NCBI GenBank assembly: GCA_022494885.1
Contig: JAGVSM010005032.1
Coordinates: forward strand, 1 to 64,000
DNA: 64,000 nucleotides
Source of the DNA: Micrasema longulum
Lineage: Eukaryota; Arthropoda; Insecta; Trichoptera; Brachycentridae
Direction of reading: 5' to 3'
The notes beneath the pieces are model-generated. The model did no database searches, had not been told where the DNA came from, and worked only from the letters and a program-made list of their open reading frames with translations. Positions 38,166 to 49,928 of this stretch are shown here, one piece after another. The translations under genes and the position numbers were made by a program. The first letter of the stretch is position 1, and each line of letters begins with the position of its first letter.

Positions 38166-38369
38166 ATAAATAAATAAAGCAACGCTTTAAGGTTACAAAG
38201 TACACAGCTACGTTAAGACTAAAAGTTACTTTTTCAATAAATATGAAACGGTAAGAATAATATTCTAAATTCATAGTGGTTGCAAAAAAAATTGTCAATA
38301 TTCCTTTTTCAAAAATTGACAATTTTGAAAAAGGAATATTTAAGTCAACTTTAGAAATAATGTTATCAG

Positions 38370-38705
38370 GCGAAACCTAGTAGGTGAAATAATTCATCCA
38401 GATGAATTTCACCCCCATAAATAAAGGTTTTGGCTATTTTGCTCCGCAAAAGTCCACAGATGATGGCAAATTTGAGAAAATACGAATGTGTACATTGGCA
38501 AAATGTGAATATTACACAGAGCGTAAAGTGACCTCTTAAACCAGTCAATGACAGATCACAAGCCGTGTACATGCCTGGACTTCCATATTCTCTTCTCAAA
38601 AATGTTTTCCCTTTCTGTTGCAACAGATCTAGATCTTTGTTACTCTCTAGGGAGGAAATCCAGCCTGTCTACAAACATTTGAACATATTTAAAACATTGT
38701 TGAAG
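38370..38705 (-). repeat. Family U copy
   Basis: Reverse orientation; carries the segments CTAGTAGGTGAAATAATTC, CCAGTCAATGACAGATCAC and GGGAGGAAATCCAGCCTG. Confidence 0.65.
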
Positions 38706-38939
38706 AATAATATTTATATTTAAAACCCGAAATTGCAATATTTTATCAATCAGTCTCAAGCCAACTAACCCAGATTTTTTTCTACGATTCTCTATAATCG
38801 GGTTATTTCTAGTCGGAAAAATAAAAAATAACTAAAAAATAATATTTAGATAATCATTTCAAACATTAGATATTTTAAAAAATGCCTCCAAATTTTATCC
38901 ATCAATATAAACAATCGCTAGAAATCGGGCGAGAGTGTA

Positions 38940-39245
38940 AATTTGAGTCAAGTATAATTGATAAGATTAAAAGGTTCTCTGAGATGGTTTGGTCATGTAG
39001 AGCGAATGGACGACGAAAGAATGGTAAAACAAGTATACATGGCGAAAATGAACGGTAACGTGAGACGAGGACGACCAAAGAAGACGTGGTATGATCAAAT
39101 AAATCAAAATATTAAGTATGGTCATGTCAAAAGCAGACAGAACCGAAGGGCATGTATGACAAAATGTACGAATGCGAAAGAAGCTAGGAATGTATGCCAG
39201 GAAAAACATGTGTGGTGGTCCATTGTCTCTGCCTGCCTGTAGTTT
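38940..39245 (+). pseudogene. LINE C-terminal fragment
   Basis: Encodes GSLRWFGHVERMDDERMV, GRPKKTWYDQIN and a tail ending CQEKHVWWSIVSACL. Plus-strand relative of the copy at 400-770, 5'-truncated, with AT-rich sequence after it. Confidence 0.8.
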
Positions 39246-39608
39246 TATTTATTTTTTTTAATTTAAAATGCAGTACTGCCATCTATCGTGAAACCTTTGA
39301 AACTATTCGTGTTCTGAAAAGATCTGTGTAAAGTTACTACTCTAAGAAAATGCAAAATGATCGATGAAAACACTAAAGCTATGGTTTCCTAAGACAGCGG
39401 TACCGTCACAAAGCGGCCGTCACGGGACGGCGGATGACGTCATTAAAACGTTGACTATGTAAATCAATGGCGCTGGTTTCCTAGAGAGCGTTGACCGTGA
39501 ACGTAACGTCGAAGCAACGGTGCCGCCATTTGCAAGACGGCCGTCACAGCGGTGCGAACTGTTTTCGAACGGTTTTTGTCGCGAAGCGGTGACCGTTTGG
39601 CTGTCAAA

Positions 39609-39758
39609 ATGAGTGCAAACGTGGTGCGGAATGTTGAAAATGTCGAAATATTGATTAATTTTGTAAAAATCATGACGATTTATGTAATGGAAAGGCAAAG
39701 ACTATTAAAAAGTCGAGTTGAAACAAAGTTCGTGAAGAAATATCGGGACAACGCTTGA
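39609..39758 (+). pseudogene. Short ORF at the left end of the Harbinger element
   Basis: 49 codons starting MSANVVRNVENVEILINFV and ending in a basic segment (RLLKSRVETKFVKKYRDNA). It lies about 230 bp inside the left inverted end, where such elements start an ORF. A consensus donor (CAG|GTATGT) follows, but the frame stops before it. Likely the N-terminus of a transposon protein. The stretch 39,760-40,450 shows nothing else. Confidence 0.35.
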
Positions 39759-40454
39759 AATATCAGGTATGTACTAAAATGTAAATAACAATAGAATCAT
39801 ATAAAAATAACAGAGCAAATGTTTATAAGCTACAAGAAAAAAGCTAAGCATCTATCATAATGTTATTTTTCTAATTCAAAACATGTATTATAACATTGTT
39901 TATACGTAATAGATTCCAAGGAATCCTAACCTATTTATTGTGTCTGCAGATAATTGGTTGAATTCTATATTAAAATTTCGTAAGGTATCCAAAGTAAAAT
40001 GCTTTTATTGGATTCAATTATCCTTTTATTTTTTTTATTTACAAGGGTGTAAAATGTGACGCATTTTGTCTTGTAAGGACATTATCAAACTTTTTATTAG
40101 GTTACCTTACCAAATCCTAACCTATTTTGAAGTTGACATTTTATGAAATAACACACAACATTTCAGATTAAAAGTCACATGGGTGTGATTTAAAATAAGG
40201 AGTTCTCCATGAATATTAAAGAGCCAAGAAAAATGCCTGGAACATAATCTTAACAGAGTAAGTTTGATGAATTTTAAATAAAATATGCCCTTTGAACATG
40301 AAATGAATACAACAAATTTGTCGATGGATACAAATAAGTATACCAATGTAATTCTTGTATGAACATTACTATAATATTTTTTCTGCATTAATTATTACAT
40401 TTATTTATTCTAGAAAGCTACAAACACCAAAGAGTAGTCACCAACATAAACAAT

Positions 40455-40830
40455 TTTTGTTACAACTGAGAGGGAAAACATTTTTGAGAAGGGAATACTG
40501 AATTTGCGTCGTAGGTGAATTGGTTCAGGCGAATAAATCTCACCCAAATGATAAAAGTTTCAGCTCTTTGACTTCACAAAAGAAAACAGATGGAAGAGTT
40601 GAGGAAATGTGATGTTAAAACATAGGCAGAATGGAGAATGTTACAATGTGTAAAATGCCTACTTAAACCAGCCTATGACAGAGCATAAGCCCTGTAAGTG
40701 CCTAGACTTCCATATTCCCTTCTCGAAAATGTTTTCCCTCTCTGTTGCAACAAATTTAGAACTAGATAACTCCCTAGGGAGGAAATCCAGCCTGTCTGCA
40801 AACATTGGACATACTCAAAACATTGTTTTT
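40455..40830 (-). repeat. Family U copy inside the Harbinger element
   Basis: Both ends carry the AGAGGGAAAACATTTT/AAAATGTTTTCCCTCT segment in inverted orientation; the inside is in reverse orientation. Confidence 0.7.
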
Positions 40831-41129
40831 AATGAGTAAACTAATGGCACAGAAAAACGATTAAATATAGACATACTTGGGACTTATTAATACATTTGTT
40901 CCAGGATTCTTATCACCGAATTCAATTAAATAATATGGTATGTAAATGAGCTCCCATTTATATTTGAGACAAGTTCAAACTAGTTTTATAGCAACTCCAT
41001 AAACACCAGTAATAAGTTCTTATTTAGATACATAAGGTAGGTTGCAATAACTTTCCTGTATATTCATTGTGAATTTTATTTTCAGAATAAGTACATACTA
41101 CAAAATTATTTTCACCCAAGTGCAGATCA

Positions 41130-41575
41130 AGATATGAGTAGTGAGAGGGTAGATACTCTCCCGATAGTACTACTAGATTTGCTGTGCGAGTCGAACTCAA
41201 ATGTTTGCCAGCAGAAATTACTAGGCTTCCGAGCGATTTCTTCACTGCCTCAACATGCAAGGACAAGGGGACATTCGTCAACGACCTACGACTCAGACTC
41301 GCAGACATCAGACAAACACCAGGCATCCACCACAGTCCAAAGAAAACCTTTATCCACAAAGAACTTCTCAACACGAGCCACGTATTTATATTTACTGACT
41401 GCCACAGAAGACCATTCCAGAACGCCATACAATGTAGAATAGACGGGAGACAAGACTTTCTGAAATCTACCTTCACTATTGTGATGGAAAAATCCAATGA
41501 CACCATACCCACAGCAGTACTTACTTCGGACTCACCAGATCCACCTCCAGGAAGGCAGACACTCCCCTGAAATGA
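41130..41575 (+). pseudogene. Ty3/gypsy pol C-terminal fragment, frameshifted
   Basis: One frame gives RVDTLPIVLLDLLC and the next gives RVELKCLPAEITRLPSDFF, joined by a shift near 41190. Downstream come FIHKELLNTSHVFI, FQNAIQCRIDG and SDSPDPPPGRQTL. This is the end of integrase and the chromodomain-like tail of a gypsy pol (LP.VLLG.R.A, ...AE.TYG..LRLP.EFF, FV.KDL...THVFLR..A.R). No LTRs are recognised nearby; a broken remnant. Confidence 0.65.
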
Positions 41576-41647
41576 ACACTTCCCAGAATAATACTGATCA
41601 TAAAAACAAAAATGTACTAATAAATATGAGCAAACTATTTTTACCTG

Positions 41648-44062
41648 GATGCAAATTATGTTTTAAATACCTCTTATGAATGTACACATTATTGTAATTC
41701 CATTTTGTATTATAATTTTATATGTATTCTTCTCCGTTTTTTAGATCATGAGAAATGTAGTTTATACTCACATAATATATTTTCTATTACATAATATTTA
41801 TGTAAATTTAGGATTATAATGAAAAATCCTCAAGTATGCTATACTAAAATGATTTCGTGTTTAGCATTAGGTCTTATACTCATATATATACATATAACTC
41901 ATAAAATATTAGTTCTTTATACAAATATGAACCAAACTTTTCTTCTTTAAATATCTCTTTGTAAAAAGAGATATTTAAAGAAAAAAAGACAATAAATTTA
42001 AGTTAATTTAAAAAACATCTTAAAAAAATAATAACATATTATGGTAAAAAAAGCAATATATTATTTTTAAATGCTATTCTAAAAGTAATTCAAATAAGTT
42101 TAAAAATATAAAACCAGCAGTGAAAAAAGAAAGAATAAAAGTCTTTCAAGTGAAATGTAAAAGAGCATCAGAAATTCAAATATATTAAAAAAATATTTTG
42201 TACTTTCTCCAGCCTGTCAATATAAGTAATGTATTGTGGATTCCAAATTATGGATGTAAATTCTAGGTGAGTACTTACATAGCTATAATAGAGTAATAAT
42301 GAATTGATTACAATGTCTGCTTTGTAATGACAAATGTATTCTTTATGTTTGTTGTTACTATGTAAAATACTATATTATATTTTGACAGACTAATAAAATG
42401 AATTTAATTATGATTCAAAGAGGTTGGATATATACTTGTATGATAGGGAGCAGATGATATTCCTAAAGAGTTAAAAGTTATACAATACTGTGTTGTGGGG
42501 TACATAAATTATTAGTTAAACGCTGAAGACATTTTGGTTTCGAACTTACAGTTTGTAGTTATGTATATTATTACATATGGAAGTTATAAGTATATATTAT
42601 GGTGTCTGTAAGAAGTAAGTGTATAATAATTGTAATTTTTCAGAAGAAATCTGTACAGTTTATATATAGTAAGCAATATTAAGTTCTGATGTTCCAGTAT
42701 AAATTGTTACTACAATTATTACAAGTTTATATATGTATATTAAAGAAAACGTAAAGTAAAGTGAATTCTGGTTCTTTTGTTTTACAAAGAGATATTTAAA
42801 GAAGAAAAGTTTGGTTCATATTTGTATAAAAGTACAAATATTATATGAGTTACATATAATATATGCGTATAAGACCTAATGCTAAGTAATCTCACGAAAT
42901 GTAAGAAAGCATCAGAAATTCAAATGTTTTAAAAAATATGTTGTACTTTCTCCAGCCTGTCAATATAAGTAATGTTTTGTGGTTTGTAAGTTATGAATGC
43001 AAATTCTAGGTGAGTACTTACATAGCTATAATAGAGTAATAATGAATTAATAACAATGTCTGCTTTGTAATGACAAATGTATTCTTTATATTTGTTGTTA
43101 CTATGTAAAATACTATATTATATTTTGACAGACTAATAAAATGAATTTAATTATGATTCAAAGAGGTTGGACATATACTTGTATGATATGGAGCAGATGA
43201 TATTCCTAAAGAATTAAAAGTTATACAATACTGTGTTGTGAGGTACATAAATTATTAGTTAAACGCTGAAGACATTTTGGTTTCGAACTTACAGTTTGTA
43301 GTTTATTTATTTATTTTATTTTATTAAATATTTGGGTAAATCATAAGAACGCAAATATTTCTTTTTAAAAAAAAATAAAAAATAAGTATTAAAAACAACA
43401 TTTTTTTAACATAAAAAGACCAATTAAGTTTTCATAAATTAAAAAGATATAAACATTAAATGTGACAAAAAAATAAAAAATAGATAAGAATTTTAAGTGA
43501 GAAAAGAATAATTAGTTATGTATATTATTACATATGAAAGTTATAAGTATATATTATGGTGTCTGTAAGAAGTAAGTGTATAATGATTGTAATTTTTCAG
43601 AAGAAATCTGTAGAGTTTATATATGGTAAGCAATATTAAGTTCTGATGTTCCAGTATAAATTGTTACTATAATATTTACAAGTTCATAAATGAATATTAA
43701 AGAAAACATAAAGTAAAGTGAATTCTGGTTCTTTTGTTTTACAAAGAGATATTTAAAAAAGAAAAGTTTAGTTCATATTTGTATAAAAGTACAAATATTA
43801 TATTAGTTACATATATATGGGTATAAGACCTAATGCTAAACAAGAAATCGTTTTAGTATCGTTATCGTTTGAGAATTTTTCATTATGATCTTAAATTTAC
43901 ATAAATATTATGCAATAGAGAATATATTATGTGAGTATAAACTCCATTTCTCATGATTTACAAAAAGGAGAAGAATACATATAAAATTATAATACAAAAT
44001 GGAATAACAATAATGTGTATATTCATAAGAGGTATTAAAAACATAATTTACATAAAATTTTG
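41648..44062. mobile_element. 2.4-kb foldback element with internal tandem duplication
   Basis: The left arm 41648-41985 and right arm 43738-44062 are inverted copies (e.g. GGTCTTATACTC left, its complement right). Between them a unit at about 42115-42890 is repeated at about 42900-43740 (shared 'CAGCCTGTCAATATAAGTAATG', 'GAGGTTGGAYATATACTTG', 'CATTTTGGTTTCGAAC'). The first unit also ends in a partial inverted copy of the right arm. No coding capacity. Copy two carries a later LINE insertion. Sits inside the Harbinger element. Confidence 0.7.
43308..43518 (-). mobile_element. LINE 3' tail inserted in the second foldback unit
   Basis: Breaks 'TTTGTAGTT|ATGTATATTATTAC', which is intact in the first unit at about 42555. 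A TAGTT duplication lies at both edges, and the AT-rich tail (TTTATTTATTTATTTTATTT) is at the left, so the insert is on the minus strand. Similar to 16,480-16,660 in reverse. Confidence 0.6.
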
Positions 44063-44319
44063 CATACTATAAAACTATGTAATAGTACTTAATGTTTCCT
44101 AAATAAAAGAAAAAAATATTTCTTTCTCTTATTTCTGTTTACAGGATATCATGATTTGTTCACCAAAACACTAGAAATTGGCCCTGTGAAGGAATAGAAC
44201 GCACCAAGATCAGTTACAAATAAAAATGTAGTTATTGCATATATTATTTTTATTTAATCAAAAACATACACCTTTTATTTTATAAATTATTATGTAATGT
44301 ATTTTTTAAAATTATTTGA

Positions 44320-45135
44320 GTATGATCTTCTTCTTCTCTGGTCTCAATCCTGGGATTGGCTGGCAGCAATTCCTTTCATTCTTCTCCTCCATTCCTCCCT
44401 GTCTTGTGCGGCTCATTTAAAGTCAACATATGATGAGCAGCGCACGTCCTCTAATAGGTCCTCCAGGTACTCTCGGCGTGGGCATCCCCTAGAATTTGTT
44501 CCCTCGGTCATCCCCTCCATTGCACATGCAGGCCTTCTTGACGTATTACATGACCGATCCATCTCGCTCGCCTTTCGGACAAGGTCCTGAGCAGGTGCCT
44601 TCCACCTTCGATTCTTTGGAGAACCTCCTCATTTGTAATGTGGTCTCTCCAGGAAATTCCTAGTAGTCTTCTATAGGACCACATCTCAAAAGCCTCTAGT
44701 CTCTGTTTATCTCTTTCGGATACGCACCATGTCTCGCAGCCATACATCAAGATACTCCATAAATAGGTCTTGATTAGGAGTATTCTTAGTTTTAGGTCTA
44801 TATTATTTGATTCTTTTATTTTGGACCTTTTATTAAATGCAAGTCTAGCTTGATGTATACGGCTGTCGACCTCGCTCTTAGACCAACCGTCCCACGTTAT
44901 TTTGCTCCCGAGGTAGAGAAACTCCTTGGTGTTCTTTAGTGGTATTCCCGACATCACTACTCTCATCTGGTGTTGCATTCGGCCTACAGTCAGTAGCTTT
45001 GTTTTGTCTTTATTTATCTTCATACTGTAGTTATTTTGAAGAATGCTTTCCATAGTTGTAAGGGCTCTTGCAGTTCTTCTTCACTTTCAGCAACCATAGC
45101 AATATCGTCAGCAAACCTTATCATATCCCATTTAG
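44320..45135 (-). pseudogene. LINE reverse transcriptase, C-terminal half, frameshifted
   Basis: Starts with RFADDIAMVAESEEEL, the RT catalytic FADD box, then a 1-nt deletion near 45071 shifts the frame. The following 181-codon frame has FLYLGSKITWDG, LLIKTYLWSILMYGCETW, RLEAFEMWSYRRLLGISWRD and RRARWIGHVIRQEG, the usual post-RT order in insect non-LTR elements. 5'-truncated. 44,145-44,320 holds a possible acceptor and AATAAA near 44220 but no supported exon. Confidence 0.85.
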
Positions 45136-45639
45136 TATGATATTAATAACAATAATTACAGGATTAAATAAACTAAAATTAGTTATTATATAGATGTGAT
45201 TATAAGTAATTATGATATTTTACAAATTGCAAATATTTATCTATAAATCCAACATACTCAAGGAATACTATTTAAAAGTTTAACATATAACATCAAATCA
45301 GAGAGACTAAACATATATTATATAAACTATAAATCATATATTTGTTTTTACATTATAAATTTAAGATGTTTCTATCCCCTTGTATCAAACACACACTCAC
45401 CCTTTCCACAAACCCACCCTCACACTCATATACACTAACTCTCATATTCACATACCTACCAAAACCTCACTCAACTCCAGCAATATTACAGCACATTTAA
45501 ATCAAAGCTTTCTCTCACTCTCTAAGACTTGCAAATAAATAATACAATAATAAGCTCCACTCGTTTGACGATAACAGCCGAACCTCGCTTCTAAGTTATC
45601 GTTTTGAAATTTACTCAAGAGTAAATATTCTACTTTATG

Positions 45640-46330
45640 TATGGAAAATATATATAGGATCAACATTGAAAACGCATCCAATGTAGTAATGGGGGATTTA
45701 AATTTTTGTACACCTAGAGACTAACTCTCAGGTATTGAGAGTCTCCAAGTTTTTAACCAAAGGGACATGTTTCTTAGAAAATTTTTATGATCTACACTAT
45801 CTTCTCTAATGGGTTCCTTGTGAAGATTGTTGAATCTCTGAAATTCAAATACACTTTACCCATTTACAATCTTCCACCATCTACAAAATATACTTTTAAA
45901 ATCTAGAGTACTCTCGGGTTCTACAAACAGTTCTGGATTTTTAGGCGCTACGCACTTTAAACCCACCAATTGTTTTCTCATTAAAAACTTTTAACTCTAG
46001 GGATACATTTTGTTTTAGAATGTTGCTTGGATATAGGACTTTGTATGATATCATGTGCCCAAATTTGATCAAGGTTTTTTTTTCAAGATCATTAATGAAT
46101 TTCGAATGTTGAAATTGAGCGTCTAATATTATACTGAAATCATTTAAATGAGGATTATTTTGAATTGATCCAATTATTGCAAACACACTTAATAAAATGT
46201 AAGTACAGGATCAAATTTGAAAAATAAAGTTCTACTATTATCTAAAGGGTGAGGTAAACTAGGGAGTAATATTTTATCTGTTTGAAACAATTCAAATGCC
46301 TTTTTTGTTAATAGCATTATTATCGGATAT
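45640..46330 (-). pseudogene. P-element/THAP9-type transposase relic
   Basis: In one frame: KAFELFQTDKILLPSLPHPL, then FFKFDPV, an in-frame stop, a shifted CNNW-like segment, and a longer open part with SKFINDLEKKTLIKFGHMIS, YPSNILKQNVSLELKVFNEK. After another shift come FKSIFCRWWKIVNG and RFNNLHKEPI. The order (DPVH..K..NNW, then L.DLE....K, P.NI.KQ.V.LAL.IF.E, then WW..VN) is that of P-element and THAP9 transposases. Stops and shifts make it dead. The N-terminal THAP domain is not seen. 45,140-45,600 and 46,330-46,780 show nothing else. Confidence 0.6.
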
Positions 46331-46798
46331 CAAAGATATTGTGAAGTAGGCCTTGTATACAAACTCCTGACGTCACTGCAACCTGTGAAGATCTATTGTG
46401 ATGGATTAAATTAATTAAAAACAACTACTGCACAACATCATTATACTTACAGAGGAATATTTTTCTTTAATGAAATGAACAAAGATAATAAAAAGTACAG
46501 TCAGGAATACAATATATTTAAGAAAGAAGTAAAAAAATTACATCTATAATTCTTCTTTATGTAACACTGATTGAAAACATCGTTAATATCTTTTTTGTAA
46601 TTTATTTATGTTATTCTAAAATAATCTATTATAAGACGTCACTCCCGATTATGTACACAAGAATTGTTTATTTCTTTTAGGTAATGGGAAACGTTAATGT
46701 AAATATATGTAATTGATTAATGTAAAAAATTGTATTTAATATTATATTTAAATTTGTTATTAATAAATTTAAAAAAAAAATCTATTGCACCTATAACT

Positions 46799-47190
46799 TT
46801 AAGAAATCCTCTCATACAAAATAAGCCGGATATAACTAGATTTGTTCTGGACACTGGCTTCATTATAATATAGTCCGGTGTTTTTCATGCCAATTGATGT
46901 TGATGTTGAAATAGTTTGGTGACTAAATTCGTGTATATCAGCAGAGTCGTCTTGAATCTGGAAGATTTATCAAAAGTTAATATCTATAGGCATTAAACAT
47001 TTACGTATTTAAAATTGTCAAATGAATTGACAGAAACGATACTTACATATTGCCAAAATTATTATTCATTACATACCTCATTACTACCCCAGTACCGAAT
47101 AGCAAATAGGCCCTGGAGTTCTACTGGTATTTTCTCATCTCGTTTGTGTCCTTCCAAATCGAGTTTTACTAGAGTAATTATGCGCCTCAT
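46799..47190 (-). pseudogene. PIF/Harbinger transposase N-terminal region, two exons, truncated
   Basis: Exon a at 47190-47077 reads MRRIITLVKLDLEGHK then IPVELQGLFAIRYWGSNE and ends at GAG|GTATGT. Exon b at 46957-46799 starts after TCTTCCAG with IQDDSADIHEFSHQTIS. The phase 0 join matches the HARBI1-type pattern 'LRYWGxNE-xQDDxADIHxxSQxTxSR', the helix-turn-helix region ahead of the DDE nuclease. After that the frame loses similarity and stops. The nuclease core is missing, so this copy cannot be active. Confidence 0.7.
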
Positions 47191-47535
47191 ATTTTCCTTC
47201 GAAAAACAGTATTTCTCCTTGAATTCACTGTCTTAAAAATCTTAAAAAGAGTTGACTCTTTTTTTAATACAATTTTCGTGCACGAGAAGGTCGCATGCCT
47301 TCGAAAATGTTTAAAATTAAATAAAACTGTGACAAACTATTCATAAATAACGACAAATATGACAGATCGCATTCTAGGGCATATTTTTGACAGATAAGCT
47401 GCCGTGGCCGCCAAATATGACAACGTTTTCCTAGGAAACCACTCTCTAGTCACCGTTTCGGCGGCCGTTCACCGCATCACCGTTCGTACGGCCGTTAAGA
47501 TATCGGCACCGTTTTCCTAGGAAACCCAAGCTTAA

Positions 47536-47813
47536 GAGCGGGCTGCGGTCAGGGAGCGCTGCGCAGACGGCACCGTCCCTTTTTGAAAAGTCGAGCGCCC
47601 TCACCCTGCTTCAGCTCGTAAATCTGCGGCGCAGGACCTCGTTACTTAGGTCCGTAGAATAAACCCCGTCCTGAGCCTTGCTTACACAGTGCGTGCAAAC
47701 AAGAGGTACCTTCGGCAAGGCTCTTTGACGAGGATCATTTAGAACTGCAGGGTGAAGACGCTCAACGATCTTTAGGTTCGGAGCAGAGCGGGCGGAGGTG
47801 ACGATTGACTATG
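47536..47813 (+). other. GC- and CpG-rich block, candidate 5' UTR exon or promoter
   Basis: This block directly abuts the right end of the PIF/Harbinger element and is far richer in G+C and CpG than its surroundings. It ends in ATG|GTAAGT. It has no long ORF. The nearest plus-strand gene is VMA21, 2.1 kb downstream, so it may be that gene's first exon. It could also be a fragment of an unrecognised transposon. Confidence 0.35.
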
Positions 47814-47819
47814 GTAAGT
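47811..47819 (+). promoter_or_regulatory. Start codon fused to a consensus splice donor
   Basis: ATG|GTAAGT: an ATG immediately followed by a perfect donor. This is the end of the candidate first exon at 47536-47813. A phase 0 exon with only the Met codon would join in frame to the VMA21 exon at 49929, giving MELPDFQVF. This is inference; no transcript evidence is available. Confidence 0.35.
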
Positions 47820-48179
47820 AAAACGCAGAGTAGAGAAAAACTTTAATATTTATTTTGCCAAAGTTGCACCGTGTCACAGTCGGTCACCAAAATATGGACA
47901 TTTCAAAAGTTTTCTTATTTTTGGTTACACAGTACAACATAGAGAAAAAAATGTACAAATATAAATACATGTAAAAATGTTTCTAGTCGATCAACAATGT
48001 CTAGCTCATGTCCAACTTATAAGGTGGAAAAAACTTTCCTTTATTATCACGTTGGCCCAGGAGACTAGATTTCATGGGTTTTTACCTGCAGAAAAATTTA
48101 AAAAATCGCGGAATTCGTTCGTGTAAAATCAGGTAAATGAAAAAAGTAAAATGTTTCAATTTCCTCAAACAGAGTTCGC

Positions 48180-48600
48180 GAAGCCAAAGTATAGTGCAAA
48201 TTCCAGGTGGATACTTTGAAAGCGGAATTTGAAAACGCGGCGGTATCAGAGTTAGGTGTCCTTTCAACGGACCGTTCTAAAAAAATGTATGAAAACTTAA
48301 ATGTCAAAAATGTGTGCATTTTTTATGCCGAATTGTCGATAATTACTCTTATTAGCTCGATCGAGCTTCGGGGGCGCCAGCCGCCGCCCTCTCCGTGTTG
48401 AACTGACCGAATTTGTAAATTCGCGCTTCCGGCCCCCAATCAGCTGAAATTTTGCGAGGCAACGGCGGACGCCCTCCTCGCCGGATTTCGCCGCGGAAAT
48501 CACCAATGATCATGGATTCGAGTTCTTTACCCGATTTTCTAGGCCCGGCATTTCGGCGAGTCGAAAATGGCGGAAAAATTCCAATTTAAAATTAAAAATT
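48180..48600. other. Second CpG-rich block, function unclear
   Basis: CpG-dense stretch between two AT-rich ones. On the plus strand an ATG at 48507 opens a short frame ending in SLPDFLGPAF. On the minus strand a 69-codon frame crosses it. Neither is recognisable. Promoter for VMA21 or a transposon end are both possible. From 47820 to 48180 nothing is seen. Confidence 0.3.
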
Positions 48601-48954
48601 GAAAGTTCCTTTTAAAAATCTTGCAACCCTGAATGATTCAAAATAAAAACACAAACAAAATTAAAATCGGAGTGCGTCGGACTTTACAAAGTTCAAATAT
48701 TAAATTGCTGGAAAAATTTTCCGAAAAAGGTATGAATGTAAATTACAACAAGATTTTAATGGGATTACAACTTTCGAATAATGTCTCCTACATTGTACAC
48801 AAAATAGTCAATATAATTGATTAATATAAATTCACATATAAAAAATTGGTGTCCGACACACAAGTAAAGCAAATAATATGTAATTGACAGTAAAGTAGGA
48901 AAAATAATACATAAAAGTAAAGCAAAAAATATTTACAATGCAGTCACCTAAATT

Positions 48955-49110
48955 GCAAGTTGCAAGAAAAGAATCCAAGAAAGATTTTTTTCTCAATTGG
49001 TATGGGTGTTGTGGTGTATTTTTAATTACCTCCTTCCATATCCCCCATATCCCACCTGCTGACAAGCCTCAAAATAGAGGCTTAGCGGGTTATTTCTTTT
49101 TAAAAAAAAT
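48955..49110 (+). mobile_element. SINE B, 5'-truncated
   Basis: Starts AGTTGCAAGAAAAGAATCCA and matches the body and tail of the copy at 3097. The tRNA-like head is missing. The regions around it, 48,600-48,950 and 49,110-49,310, show no gene. Confidence 0.75.
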
Positions 49111-49928
49111 AAAAAAATTCATACGTTAGATATATAAATACTGATAATGATGAACTAGTGACCTATTGCCTTAAATAAAACCTAATTAAAGCCAATTAAT
49201 TGGATCAAAAAAATTGACAGATTTTGAAATGAAAATATAGGCCAAAATAAATTGAAGTGCATGCGAATGCAAAAAAAACTTAATTTCTATGTAGTAATAG
49301 GCACAAAGCTGGGTTAAAAAAAATAGAGACATAAAAAGATTTACGATAATTTAAACAGCGCCATTATTGTAAAAATCATCTCAAGAGCTGTATTATAATT
49401 ATAATGTTGAATATTATGGCATCAATACACTACAGAAAAACTTAAGTTCTATCAGAAAAATAAGTGCACAAATAGGTTCAAGAAAATCTAATTTCACTCA
49501 AAATAATTTAGTTCCTGAAAAATTGTACGAACAGAATAAAATTGTCACTACTGAAAAGTGTTTTAGAAATTGATTATTTATTTCTAGCCCCTCGTTGCAA
49601 AACGTGACATAATTTTTCTAGGTTGGTAGTGGTTCACGTTTTCTATGGCAATTTAGTGACAAATTGTGAAATTGTCAAAGTCAAAACTGATCCGCCGCAC
49701 TCAATTATAAATTATATATGTGTCGATTTCCTTTGTAAAAACAATCTGTTGCTCTTACAAAGTGCTGATTTTAAAGATAATCTAAGTGAATTATTTTTTC
49801 CACACCTTTTTATTTTATTTTTATAATGATCCAAGGGCGCTCAAATGTAAGAATAAAATCAATATTATATTCCTTTAGTTTTGCTTAGTAATTTTGATTT
49901 TGTTTACAGCAAACCGTGTTTATTTTAG

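Larger units (their letters stand above)
39377..47532. mobile_element. PIF/Harbinger-type DNA transposon, 8.2 kb, nested and degraded
   Basis: The left end reads AGCTATGGTTTCCTAAGACA and the right end, inverted, AGCTTGGGTTTCCTAGGAAA. Both continue with related CGG-rich subterminal sequence that repeats a second 'GGTTTCCTAG' block about 100 bp inside each end. A TAA flanks each end (39374-39376 and 47533-47535), the 3-bp TWA-type duplication known for PIF/Harbinger. Inside are a two-exon transposase relic on the minus strand near the right end and a short plus-strand ORF near the left end. Most of the length is later insertions: gypsy, foldback, LINE and P-element pieces. Confidence 0.75.

Noticed and set aside
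38366..38623. 85-codon minus frame and similar frames at 7.2 and 29.1 kb
   Set aside because: All fall in family U repeats and are not conserved as frames between copies.
41024..41512. 162-codon minus-strand frame
   Set aside because: Antisense shadow of the gypsy pol fragment, which is recognisable on the plus strand.
44145..44240. Terminal exon ending YHDLFTKTLEIGPVKE
   Set aside because: A good acceptor and AATAAA are present, but no upstream exon was found to join it, the peptide is unrecognised and it lies inside a transposon.
48507..48540. VMA21 first exon starting MIMDSSSLPDFL
   Set aside because: Resembles the ELPDF start of the VMA21 exon, but there is no donor in a matching phase; probably coincidence.
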